The notes below the pieces were generated by a model. That model saw only the letters and a program-made list of their open reading frames with translations. It made no database searches and was not told the origin of the DNA. DNA of 23,360 nucleotides from an uncultured Lachnospiraceae bacterium. Lineage in GTDB: Bacteria > Bacillota > Clostridia > Lachnospirales > Lachnospiraceae. Position numbers and translations under genes: made by a program. The stretch spans positions 79,326 through 102,685 of the forward strand of contig CAJUBP010000013.1 of the NCBI GenBank assembly GCA_910584585.1, in the 5' to 3' direction. Positions 1 to 6,395 of the stretch are shown here, piece after piece (positions within the stretch are counted from its first letter, which is position 1; every line of letters starts with the position of its first letter).

Positions 1-1675
1 TTCCCTCAGCTGCCGCGCTGGCTGGCTCATGCTCCGATTTTCGGCTGCTGTCTGTCAGCAGCAGGTCTGCCGTCTCCCTGGTCATTCCCATGCCATTGTC
101 TGAGACCGACAGAATCACAATCCCATCGGCAATCCTTCCGGTTACCCGAATCTCTCCGGTATCCTCCATGCCGGCCATCCCGTAATTGATGGCATTTTCC
201 AGAATGGGCTGCAAAATCAATTTTACCGTGCAATAGGAGTAAATGTTTGGATCTATGTCAAATTCTACAGAAAAAGCGTTTTTATAACGGACTTTCTGAA
301 TATTCATATAACTTTTCGCATGCTGCAGCTCATCTTTTACTGTGATAATTGTGCGCCCTTTGGAAAGGCTGACGCGAAACAGCCGGGCCAGTTCCGAGAT
401 CATAAAGGAAGCTTCCTCATTCCGCTCATCCTCCACCATCCAGATGATGGAATCCAGCGTATTATACAGAAAATGAGGATTAATCTGGCTCTGCAAAGCA
501 TCCAGCTCACTTTTCCTGCGTTCATTCTGCTCTAAGACAATCTCTTTCATCAGCTTGTCAATCTGTTCATAAGAAGTCTGGACAGAGTATCCCAGATGCC
601 TGATTTCCTGGGAACCCCCGATATAGATTTCCGGCTTGTCCCCTGCCTCATACCCGGCCACCGAATCATTCAGCTTTAAGATCGGGCTGGAAATCCTCAC
701 CGACACCACCCGGTTGACAAATGCCAGCATCATTGCCATAAAAAGCATAAAAATAGCAAAAAAATGCCGGATATTAAACATCCCATAGGTAAAAGCAGAA
801 TAAGGAATCACCCCCACCAGCTTCCATCCCGTATAACTGATGGTATTAACAATCACTTTCCGGCGTTCTCCTTCCAAATACTCATCGTACACGCCGTCTT
901 TGCGTCCTGCGGCCTGCAGGCTGTTTTCACTGCCAATCCCATTGCTGATCTGAATCTGGCGGGTATGGTAAATAATCTGCCCGTTGCTGTCGCACAGGTA
1001 AAAATACTGTCCGTTTCCAGCCCCATTGATCTGTTTCATCATCCGCTCAATGCCGGAATAGTCCATATCCACCAAAAGCACGCCCCGACGGGGAACTCCA
1101 TGATCTGTCAGCTCCACTACCCGGCTTAACGAAATCACCCAGTAATACCTGCGGGCCCCGTCATCAAAGAGATTCTGGATATGAGGCGTGGAAAAATGCA
1201 TATTTTCCACTTCTTCCAGAGCCTTTTCATACCAACCCTGCCTGGTAATATTGGGATCTTCTTTCTGCCGCACCACCGGCTCTGCCGCCAGCAGACTGCC
1301 GTATTCATTGTATACGGCAATGCTGCGCAAATTCTCCCGGTTGGCCGCGTACAAAAGATTCATCCCCTGCTGAATCTCCTGATTCTCTCTGGAAAGGTCA
1401 TTTTCCTTAATCACATTATAATAAATGGAATCCGACACTCTCCGCATGCCAACCAGATAATCCTCCAGGTTTTCCCCCGCCTGCCCAATCAGCTTCTGGG
1501 TGCCGGAAATAAGTTCCTGCCGGGCTGAAGCGGTAAAACTAAGATACATTACAATTCCCAAAATCAGCAGAATCGAAAAAGATATCACAGAAAACACAAT
1601 CATAATGGTAGACTGGATTCCCAGCAGCTCCGTTTTTCTCAAGAATTTGAAACGCTTATTCCTCACTCTTCGCAT
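1..1675 (-). CDS. YesM-type sensor histidine kinase (3' end cut by window edge)
   Basis: Membrane sensor kinase of the YesM/LytS-like class, expected to sense an extracellular signal and phosphorylate the adjacent YesN-type regulator. The visible 558 residues show a membrane segment at about 21-47, an extracellular region of about 250 residues with Cache-like character, a second membrane segment at about 303-326, a HAMP-like linker, then the His_kinase motif QINPHFLYN with the probable phospho-His at 401. The ATPase N-box (LILQPILENAINYG, about 486-499) and G1 box (DNGMGM, about 526-531) follow; the last ATP-binding motif and the stop lie outside the window. The ATG at 1675 was chosen because it carries a GGAG just upstream and overlaps the regulator's stop by 20 bp, which indicates translational coupling. 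The ligand cannot be read from the sequence; relatives often control sugar transport. Confidence 0.93.
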   Translation of the reverse strand, partial: MRRVRNKRFKFLRKTELLGIQSTIMIVFSVISFSILLILGIVMYLSFTASARQELISGTQKLIGQAGENLEDYLVGMRRVSDSIYYNVIKENDLSRENQEIQQGMNLLYAANRENLRSIAVYNEYGSLLAAEPVVRQKEDPNITRQGWYEKALEEVENMHFSTPHIQNLFDDGARRYYWVISLSRVVELTDHGVPRRGVLLVDMDYSGIERMMKQINGAGNGQYFYLCDSNGQIIYHTRQIQISNGIGSENSLQAAGRKDGVYDEYLEGERRKVIVNTISYTGWKLVGVIPYSAFTYGMFNIRHFFAIFMLFMAMMLAFVNRVVSVRISSPILKLNDSVAGYEAGDKPEIYIGGSQEIRHLGYSVQTSYEQIDKLMKEIVLEQNERRKSELDALQSQINPHFLYNTLDSIIWMVEDERNEEASFMISELARLFRVSLSKGRTIITVKDELQHAKSYMNIQKVRYKNAFSVEFDIDPNIYSYCTVKLILQPILENAINYGMAGMEDTGEIRVTGRIADGIVILSVSDNGMGMTRETADLLLTDSSRKSEHEPASAAAEG

Positions 1676-3260
1676 GCTCCGTTCTATATTTTGACGGGGA
1701 GGCCCCAAACCGCTTTTTAAATACATAGCTGAAATAATTCGGATCGGAATACCCCACCTGATTGGCGATCATATAACTTTTCTCACTGGTTTCAATGAGC
1801 AGGCGGGCTGCGCGATCCAAGCGGTAATCCGTCAGATACCCGATAAATGAATTGCCTGTCTCTTTTTTGAACACCGTCGAAAAATAGGAATTGGACACCC
1901 CCAGGGACGCGCAGATAACATCCAGAGAAAGGTTTGCGTCCGCATAATGATTCTGTACATATTCCATAGCCCTTGTCACCAGGGATTCCGTAGAACTGCT
2001 CCTCACACGGATCAACTGCTCCCGGAAAGAAAAACTGATTTCCAACAGCCAGTTTTTCAACGCCTCCGGATCCATATCCAGCAGACTGCCATACAGGCTG
2101 CCCATATCCTCAGTTTCCTCCCCCATTGCAATGCCGTTATTGGCAGAAAACCGCAGCAGCATGCTCAGCAGTTCCATCCGTTCCATGTAATGCTGCTGCA
2201 GAGGTTTCTCCGTAAATGAGGTACGCAAAAAATACCGGTTTACCGCCTCTGTAATCTCTTCTTTGGATCCCACCCGTATCATCCGAAACAAATCTGACAG
2301 CTCCGTCTCACTGGAAGCAACGGACCGATCCATTTTCTGAGGAACGATTTCCCTGATATTGATGGCTCTGGACGCGCCGTAAACTGCCCGGTAGGAAACC
2401 GCCTCCCTCGCGCTGCTGTAAGACCGGGGCAGTTCCAGAATATTTTCGCATATCTGGCCAATCCCAACTGTAACGACAGCTCCCAGCATTCTTTCAGCGT
2501 ATCTGCATAATCGATCGCATTCATCCGTCAATTCCCAAATTTCATTTTCACTTCCAAGCTGCAGAATAAACACGGTATTTCCAAGATACGCAAAGCTTTT
2601 TGCCTGCCACTTTTTTCCCAGCCGCTCCTTTGCGTGTTCCCGGACAGAGGGAGCCAGCAGAAGAGGATCAATGGTTCCGGCTTCCTGGCTGGAAGAGATG
2701 TGAATGACCAGGCAGCAGAAAAACGGACCTGGAAATTCGATCTGACAATCTGAAAGATATCTGGAAATCTCATCCTCGTGCACTCTTCCTTCAATCAGCC
2801 CGGAATAGAAATCCGCCCGCAAAAGGGGCAGGGACTCCAGATAATATTTCTGCAGTGTCTCCACATTGCGCTTCTCGCTGATCTCCTGATCCAGCTTTAC
2901 TTTTAACTGGGAAAAAACCGATTTCAGCTCCGCAGAACTCACCGGCTTTAAAATATACTCTTCCACCTCAAGGTGAATGGCCTCTTTCGCGTATTCAAAC
3001 TCGTCAAATCCTGTAAACAGCAGAATTTTTGTGGCCGGAAACTCCGTTTTTACCCGGTTGGACAGTTCCATGCCGTCCATATAGGGCATTTTGATATCAG
3101 TCACCAGCACATCCGGCTGATATTCCTCCACCAGCTCCAGAGCTTTTACGCCGTTGCCGGCAGAACCGATGACGGAAAATCCCAGTTCTTCCCAATTAAT
3201 CTTACGCATAATGACCTGTATCACTTCTTCTTCGTCGTCCGCTAAAAGTACAGTATACAT
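1656..3260 (-). CDS. YesN-type response regulator with AraC-family DNA-binding domain
   Basis: Transcription factor of 534 residues pairing with the kinase downstream. The receiver domain occupies about 1-120: acidic pair D8/D9 in LLADDEEE, phospho-acceptor D55 in VTDIKMPYMDG, the conserved Thr in LLFTGFDEF and Lys in YILKPVSS. A middle region of about 300 residues has no motif I recognise. The last 110 residues hold two helix-turn-helix motifs of the AraC/XylS type (SLDVICASLGVSNSYFSTVF and IANQVGYSDPNYFSYVFKKR). The open frame continues upstream to 3341, but the start at 3260 (MYTVLLADDE) fits receiver domains and has a GGGGGA about 10 nt upstream. A sigma-A promoter lies at 3400-3428. It forms an operon with the kinase; targets are unknown. 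Confidence 0.93.
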   Translation of the reverse strand: MYTVLLADDEEEVIQVIMRKINWEELGFSVIGSAGNGVKALELVEEYQPDVLVTDIKMPYMDGMELSNRVKTEFPATKILLFTGFDEFEYAKEAIHLEVEEYILKPVSSAELKSVFSQLKVKLDQEISEKRNVETLQKYYLESLPLLRADFYSGLIEGRVHEDEISRYLSDCQIEFPGPFFCCLVIHISSSQEAGTIDPLLLAPSVREHAKERLGKKWQAKSFAYLGNTVFILQLGSENEIWELTDECDRLCRYAERMLGAVVTVGIGQICENILELPRSYSSAREAVSYRAVYGASRAINIREIVPQKMDRSVASSETELSDLFRMIRVGSKEEITEAVNRYFLRTSFTEKPLQQHYMERMELLSMLLRFSANNGIAMGEETEDMGSLYGSLLDMDPEALKNWLLEISFSFREQLIRVRSSSTESLVTRAMEYVQNHYADANLSLDVICASLGVSNSYFSTVFKKETGNSFIGYLTDYRLDRAARLLIETSEKSYMIANQVGYSDPNYFSYVFKKRFGASPSKYRTEHAKSEE

Positions 3261-3325
3261 ATCCTTATCGTCCCCCATATCCGGCATCGCCGCTTTGGTA
3301 TCTATTTGACCATATCTGCAAACCA

Positions 3326-3372
3326 AATGATTTGCTGACAATTCTCATTGCTGAGAGAGACAGCAAATCATT
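3326..3372 (-). promoter_or_regulatory. 12-bp perfect inverted repeat in the leader of the response regulator gene
   Basis: AATGATTTGCTG at 3326-3337 is exactly complementary to CAGCAAATCATT at 3361-3372, with 23 nt between. It sits about 20 to 70 nt downstream of the predicted transcription start and 65 nt before the start codon. No U-run follows it on the minus strand, so it is not an ordinary terminator. It could be an operator for autoregulation by the AraC-type regulator or an mRNA leader hairpin; the sequence does not decide. Confidence 0.55.
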
Positions 3373-3399
3373 CGGTCCCAAAACTTGCTCTTTCGTACC

Positions 3400-3428
3400 A
3401 TTATAACAAAAGCAGCTAAAAAAGTAAA
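3400..3428 (-). promoter_or_regulatory. Sigma-A promoter of the two-component operon
   Basis: On the minus strand there is TTTACT (3428-3423), a 17-bp spacer and a perfect TATAAT (3405-3400). This predicts a start near 3393 and an untranslated leader of about 130 nt. Box match and spacing are good. Confidence 0.7.
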
Positions 3429-3469
3429 TGTTGCTGTTTCAGGCTTTTCATCCGCCTTTTTGACATAAT

Positions 3470-3524
3470 TTACACATTCTCACGGACTTTGCAGCAAATG
3501 CAAAGTCCTGGGCTGAACTGTTAC
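3470..3524. repeat. Dispersed 55-bp palindromic repeat, copy A
   Basis: This 55-bp stretch recurs at 18517-18571 with 54 of 55 bases identical and in the same orientation. Its core is a hairpin with a 10-bp perfect stem, GGACTTTGCA paired with TGCAAAGTCC (3484-3508), and a 5-nt loop. It lies downstream of the collagen-like gene. There is no U-run on either side, so it resembles a REP-type intergenic element more than a terminator. The rest of the roughly 344-bp gap from 3261 to 3604 holds the regulator promoter and leader; 3525-3604 contains a repeated CTGATGAAA/AAAAGCGGA pattern but no gene that I can see. Confidence 0.75.
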
Positions 3525-3604
3525 ATCCGCTTTTCATCAGCAGATACTCAGACCGTGCGGCTCAGCCTGGCAGAGCGCTGCGTCCGCTTTTCCTCTGTCT
3601 TTCA

Positions 3605-4981
3605 TCAGTTGATGCTTAAACCTGCACTTGCGTATCCTGCTACTGTATTAACCAAAGTCAGCCCACTGGCCGTGGCTGAAAATACCAGCATCAGACGGGT
3701 TTGAGCCGTTACCGGAATATTGAGTCCAGTAAGCGCTCCATTTAACAATGTTCCCACAGATATCACTCCGGAAAGCGACGGCGTCAGGCTAATCAGCGTT
3801 CCGGCAATGGGAGAAAATACATTATTCGGCGTCGCAGACTGGTAAATCTGCGCATTTACCGTAATTGTAGAACCTATTAATGAAAGCGCCGCTGTTGTGC
3901 TGAAAAATGCACTGAACGAGGTAATGATACCCGCCCGCGGAACCTGAAACGCAAAGTTAGAAAGTGTTCCGCTGGCATTTGTAATATCAATTGTGGATCC
4001 CAATACCGTAAGGCCCGGCGCACTGCTTCCAAAACCAATAAAAGCGGGAGTTCCTGCCAGACCTCCGGCAATTGTTGTCAAAGAGATCGGAATTCCTGAC
4101 GAAAAAGGTATAATTGCTCCCGTGCCGGCTGCACCGGTGGAGCCAGTTGCTCCGGTTGCCCCAGTTGCCCCAGTTGCTCCATCCGCTCCAGTCGCCCCAG
4201 TTGCTCCATCCGCTCCGGTCGCTCCAGTCGCTCCAGTCGCCCCGGTCGCTCCATCGGCTCCAGTTGCACCAGTCGCTCCGGTCGCCCCAGTCGCTCCATC
4301 GGCTCCAGTTGCCCCATCGGCTCCGGTCGCCCCAGTCGCTCCATCAGCTCCAGTCGCTCCGGTCGCTCCAGTCGCCCCAGTCGGACCTTCATCGCCTGGG
4401 CAGCCTTTCGGACCCTGCGGCCCCACCGGACCAGTCACGCCTTGGATTCCCTGCGGACCAGTCACACCCTGGGGCCCCATGGAACCGGTTGGACCAGTTG
4501 GGCCAGTCGGACCTGGAATCCCTCTGGGTCCCTGCGGTCCTATATCTCCCTGCGGTCCCGCCGGACCCACAGGACCAATCGGCCCCGCCGGGCCCTGGGG
4601 GCCTATATCTCCCTTAGGCCCTTCGCAGCCAGGATCGCCTTTCGGACCTATATCGCCCCGGACACCCTGAATTCCCTGAATTCCCTGGGGGCCGGCATAA
4701 CCTCTCGGACCGGCATAACCTCTTGGGCCGGTGTTTCCGGCAGGCCCTACCGGACCTGTATTTCCTCTGGGCCCCCTTGCCCCGGGAGCGCCGGGAATTC
4801 CCTGTGGTCCTATTGGACCCTGATCTCCCCGGTCGCCTTTCGGGCCTGGACAGCCCGTATCCCCTTTCATTCCCTGGGGTCCCATTGGACCCTGATCCCC
4901 TTTCGGCCCCGCAGGACCGCGTTCACAGCAATGGGTATGGCATTGGTTCTGATGGCAGCTGCACAAATTATTCTGATTCAT
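3605..4981 (-). CDS. Collagen-like exosporium-type glycoprotein with BclB-like C-terminal domain
   Basis: Predicted spore-surface filament protein of 458 residues. A Cys/His-rich N-terminus (C7, C9, C14, C18, C19; H10, H15, H17) is followed by a long uninterrupted Gly-X-Y collagen region from about residue 21 to 290. The first part is Pro/Lys/Gln/Asp rich; the last 80 or so residues are almost pure GAT and GAD triplets. The final roughly 168 residues (from GAIIPFSSG through GLNIPVTAQTRLMLVFSATASG to the end) match the beta-rich C-terminal domain of Bacillus BclB-like proteins, which in BclA relatives drives trimerisation. There is no signal peptide, as expected for mother-cell-made exosporium proteins. 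ATG 4981 is preferred over GTG 4990 because AGGTG lies 8 nt upstream of the ATG and the GTG overlaps that site. A sigma-K-like promoter lies at 5042-5068, and a glycosyltransferase gene sits directly upstream. Confidence 0.9.
   Translation of the reverse strand: MNQNNLCSCHQNQCHTHCCERGPAGPKGDQGPMGPQGMKGDTGCPGPKGDRGDQGPIGPQGIPGAPGARGPRGNTGPVGPAGNTGPRGYAGPRGYAGPQGIQGIQGVRGDIGPKGDPGCEGPKGDIGPQGPAGPIGPVGPAGPQGDIGPQGPRGIPGPTGPTGPTGSMGPQGVTGPQGIQGVTGPVGPQGPKGCPGDEGPTGATGATGATGADGATGATGADGATGADGATGATGATGATGADGATGATGATGATGADGATGATGADGATGATGATGATGSTGAAGTGAIIPFSSGIPISLTTIAGGLAGTPAFIGFGSSAPGLTVLGSTIDITNASGTLSNFAFQVPRAGIITSFSAFFSTTAALSLIGSTITVNAQIYQSATPNNVFSPIAGTLISLTPSLSGVISVGTLLNGALTGLNIPVTAQTRLMLVFSATASGLTLVNTVAGYASAGLSIN
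4134..4385 (-). repeat. 9-bp-period tandem repeats coding for GAT/GAD triplets
   Basis: Inside the collagen-like gene the minus strand repeats near-identical 9-bp units for Gly-Ala-Thr, with Gly-Ala-Asp in places, for about 250 bp. Such arrays change length by slippage or recombination, and in BclA proteins the Thr residues are glycan acceptors. The opposite strand reads as a Pro-rich open frame that is only a shadow of this repeat. Confidence 0.85.
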
Positions 4982-5041
4982 TCCTAACACACCTTTCCTT
5001 ATTATTTTAAAAAAAAACTTAAAAAGTATCTTTTCTACAAA

Positions 5042-5068
5042 TATTTTATGCAGCTCCGAAACTCTTGT
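5042..5068 (-). promoter_or_regulatory. Sigma-K-like sporulation promoter of the collagen-like gene
   Basis: The minus strand reads AC (5068-5067), 16 bp, then CATAAAATA (5050-5042). This equals the sigma-K pattern AC-N16/17-CATA-N3-TA, with a G before the CATA as also favoured. It lies about 60 nt upstream of the start codon, and no good sigma-A pair is present. Mother-cell late expression fits an exosporium protein. Confidence 0.5.
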
Positions 5069-5101
5069 TACTTTTTGTCAAAAACTGCTGGAAACAATCT
5101 T

Positions 5102-6169
5102 TTACAGGCTGTCAAAATACCGTTTGTTATAAAGATAAGCCTGGGAATAGGGCTTACAGATTCCAGCTTTCTCATTATATTCCATCGCCTTTTGTCTGTC
5201 CCCCAATCTGTCATAACACACGCACAACTGCAGAAAAGGAACATAATCATAGCAATCCGGCAGAACAAATCCGCCGGAATATTGATCTTTCGGCGTATTC
5301 AGCGCAGTTTCATACCAATAGATCGCATTGCGGAAATTCTCTCGTTCCAGAAAATGTTTTCCGATTTCACAACACAGTTCAGCCCTCGGCACATCAAAAC
5401 TCATGCTGCGCAAAAGTGCGTTCAGCGCCAATTGCTCCTGTCCCATCTGGTAATAACAATTGGCGCAGACAGAACATGCCTCAATTTTATTTTCAACCCA
5501 TCCTTCCTCTGAGAGCAAAAACTTTTCCAACACATCAGCAGCCTCTTCGTATTGCTTGTGATAATATAGTTCTCTCCCATAATAATATTGCTGCCGCGGT
5601 TCCAAGATTTCTCCCTCCGCAATCAACTTTTGATATATCTTCAGATTTCGGTCAGGATCTCCCGTTCCTATTTTTTTATGACAGATCGAAATGTCAGAAT
5701 ACATTACCCGGCCCTTTGGCGGAATTACCTCGTGAACCGCGCCAATCCAACGGTATTGTTCACAGTTTCTAATCCACCTTTCCCGGAAATAAGAAAAGGA
5801 CGGTTTCCCTTCTTCATCAAACGACGTATGATATTTCATCATTACAATATCTATCTTCGGTGACAGAGACTCTTTTAACTGCAGAAATTTACCTTTTTCC
5901 TCCTCTTCCAGGATATCATCGGCATCCATCCACATACAATAATCCATAGATGCTTTGGAAAACGAATAGTTTCTTGCGTCAGAAAAATCATCCTTCCACG
6001 GATATGAATAAATGTTCGAAGTATATTCAGAGGCTATTTCCATCGTCCGGTCCGTGGAACCGGTATCCACAATTATAATTTCTTCTACGAGTTCCGCTAT
6101 GCTGCCGAGACAGCGCGCAAGATGCTTCTCCTCATTTTTAACAATCATGCAAAGGCTAATTGTCGGCAT
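5102..6169 (-). CDS. Family 2 glycosyltransferase with TPR-like C-terminal half
   Basis: Inverting GT-A glycosyltransferase of 355 residues, probably glycosylating the adjacent collagen-like protein. The N-terminal catalytic domain begins with the typical ISLCMIVKNEEKHLARCL and carries IIIVDTGSTDRT at about 31-42 and the metal/nucleotide-binding DxD-type motif WMDADD at 80-85. From about residue 190 onward the protein is made of TPR-like helical pairs (YYGRELYYHKQYEEAADVLE; FLERENFRNAIYWYETALN; CYDRLGDRQKAMEYNEKA), a layout seen in SunS-like and spore glycosyltransferases. In Clostridioides difficile, sgtA sits next to bclA3, an equivalent pairing. The start is supported by AGGGGGG 5 nt upstream. 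The gap to the collagen gene is 120 bp and that gene seems to have its own promoter. The sugar donor cannot be predicted. Confidence 0.88.
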   Translation of the reverse strand: MPTISLCMIVKNEEKHLARCLGSIAELVEEIIIVDTGSTDRTMEIASEYTSNIYSYPWKDDFSDARNYSFSKASMDYCMWMDADDILEEEEKGKFLQLKESLSPKIDIVMMKYHTSFDEEGKPSFSYFRERWIRNCEQYRWIGAVHEVIPPKGRVMYSDISICHKKIGTGDPDRNLKIYQKLIAEGEILEPRQQYYYGRELYYHKQYEEAADVLEKFLLSEEGWVENKIEACSVCANCYYQMGQEQLALNALLRSMSFDVPRAELCCEIGKHFLERENFRNAIYWYETALNTPKDQYSGGFVLPDCYDYVPFLQLCVCYDRLGDRQKAMEYNEKAGICKPYSQAYLYNKRYFDSL

Positions 6170-6228
6170 ATCATCCCCCCTGTTTCCTATTTAAAATCTT
6201 ATTGCACATTGATGCATTTCGCACAATA

Positions 6229-6256
6229 AATTATATGCAGGAAAAATAAATTCGGT
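6229..6256 (-). promoter_or_regulatory. Possible sporulation-type promoter of the glycosyltransferase gene
   Basis: The minus strand has AC (6256-6255), 17 bp, then CATATAATT (6237-6229), one base off the sigma-K -10 pattern. The same bases include TATAAT, so a sigma-A promoter with a poor -35 box is an alternative. It lies downstream of the mgl operon terminator and 60 nt before the start codon, the right place for a promoter. Confidence 0.35.
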
Positions 6257-6306
6257 TTCAGACAGGCTTTCCATTGAAATAACAGGAATCCCCCGAAGAT
6301 CAAAAG

Positions 6307-6331
6307 AAAAACCCCATGAAATGGGGTTTTT
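6307..6331 (-). terminator. Rho-independent terminator of the mgl operon
   Basis: AAAAACCCCAT and ATGGGGTTTTT form an 11-bp perfect stem with a 3-nt loop. On the minus strand the stem is followed by CTTTT. It lies about 65 nt past the mglC stop. The structure is symmetric and could also act on plus-strand transcripts, but no plus-strand gene runs into it. Confidence 0.88.
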
Positions 6332-6395
6332 CCTACTTTGAACCAAAGAAAGCAAATTCGCCGTCCTCCTATGCTTTTCTCTCATTCCTATCACA

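Noticed and set aside
3261..3341. N-terminal extension of the response regulator to an upstream ATG at 3341
   Set aside because: Receiver domains start at MYTVLLADDE; the extension overlaps the leader inverted repeat and has no family match.
4134..4385. Regular short repeats that could suggest a CRISPR array or minisatellite
   Set aside because: Period is 9 bp with no spacers, in frame within the collagen coding region.
3993..4670. Plus-strand open frame of 225 codons rich in Ala-Pro-Val
   Set aside because: It is the mirror of the Gly-X-Y repeats on the minus strand; the composition follows from the tandem repeat and there is no ribosome site or known domain.
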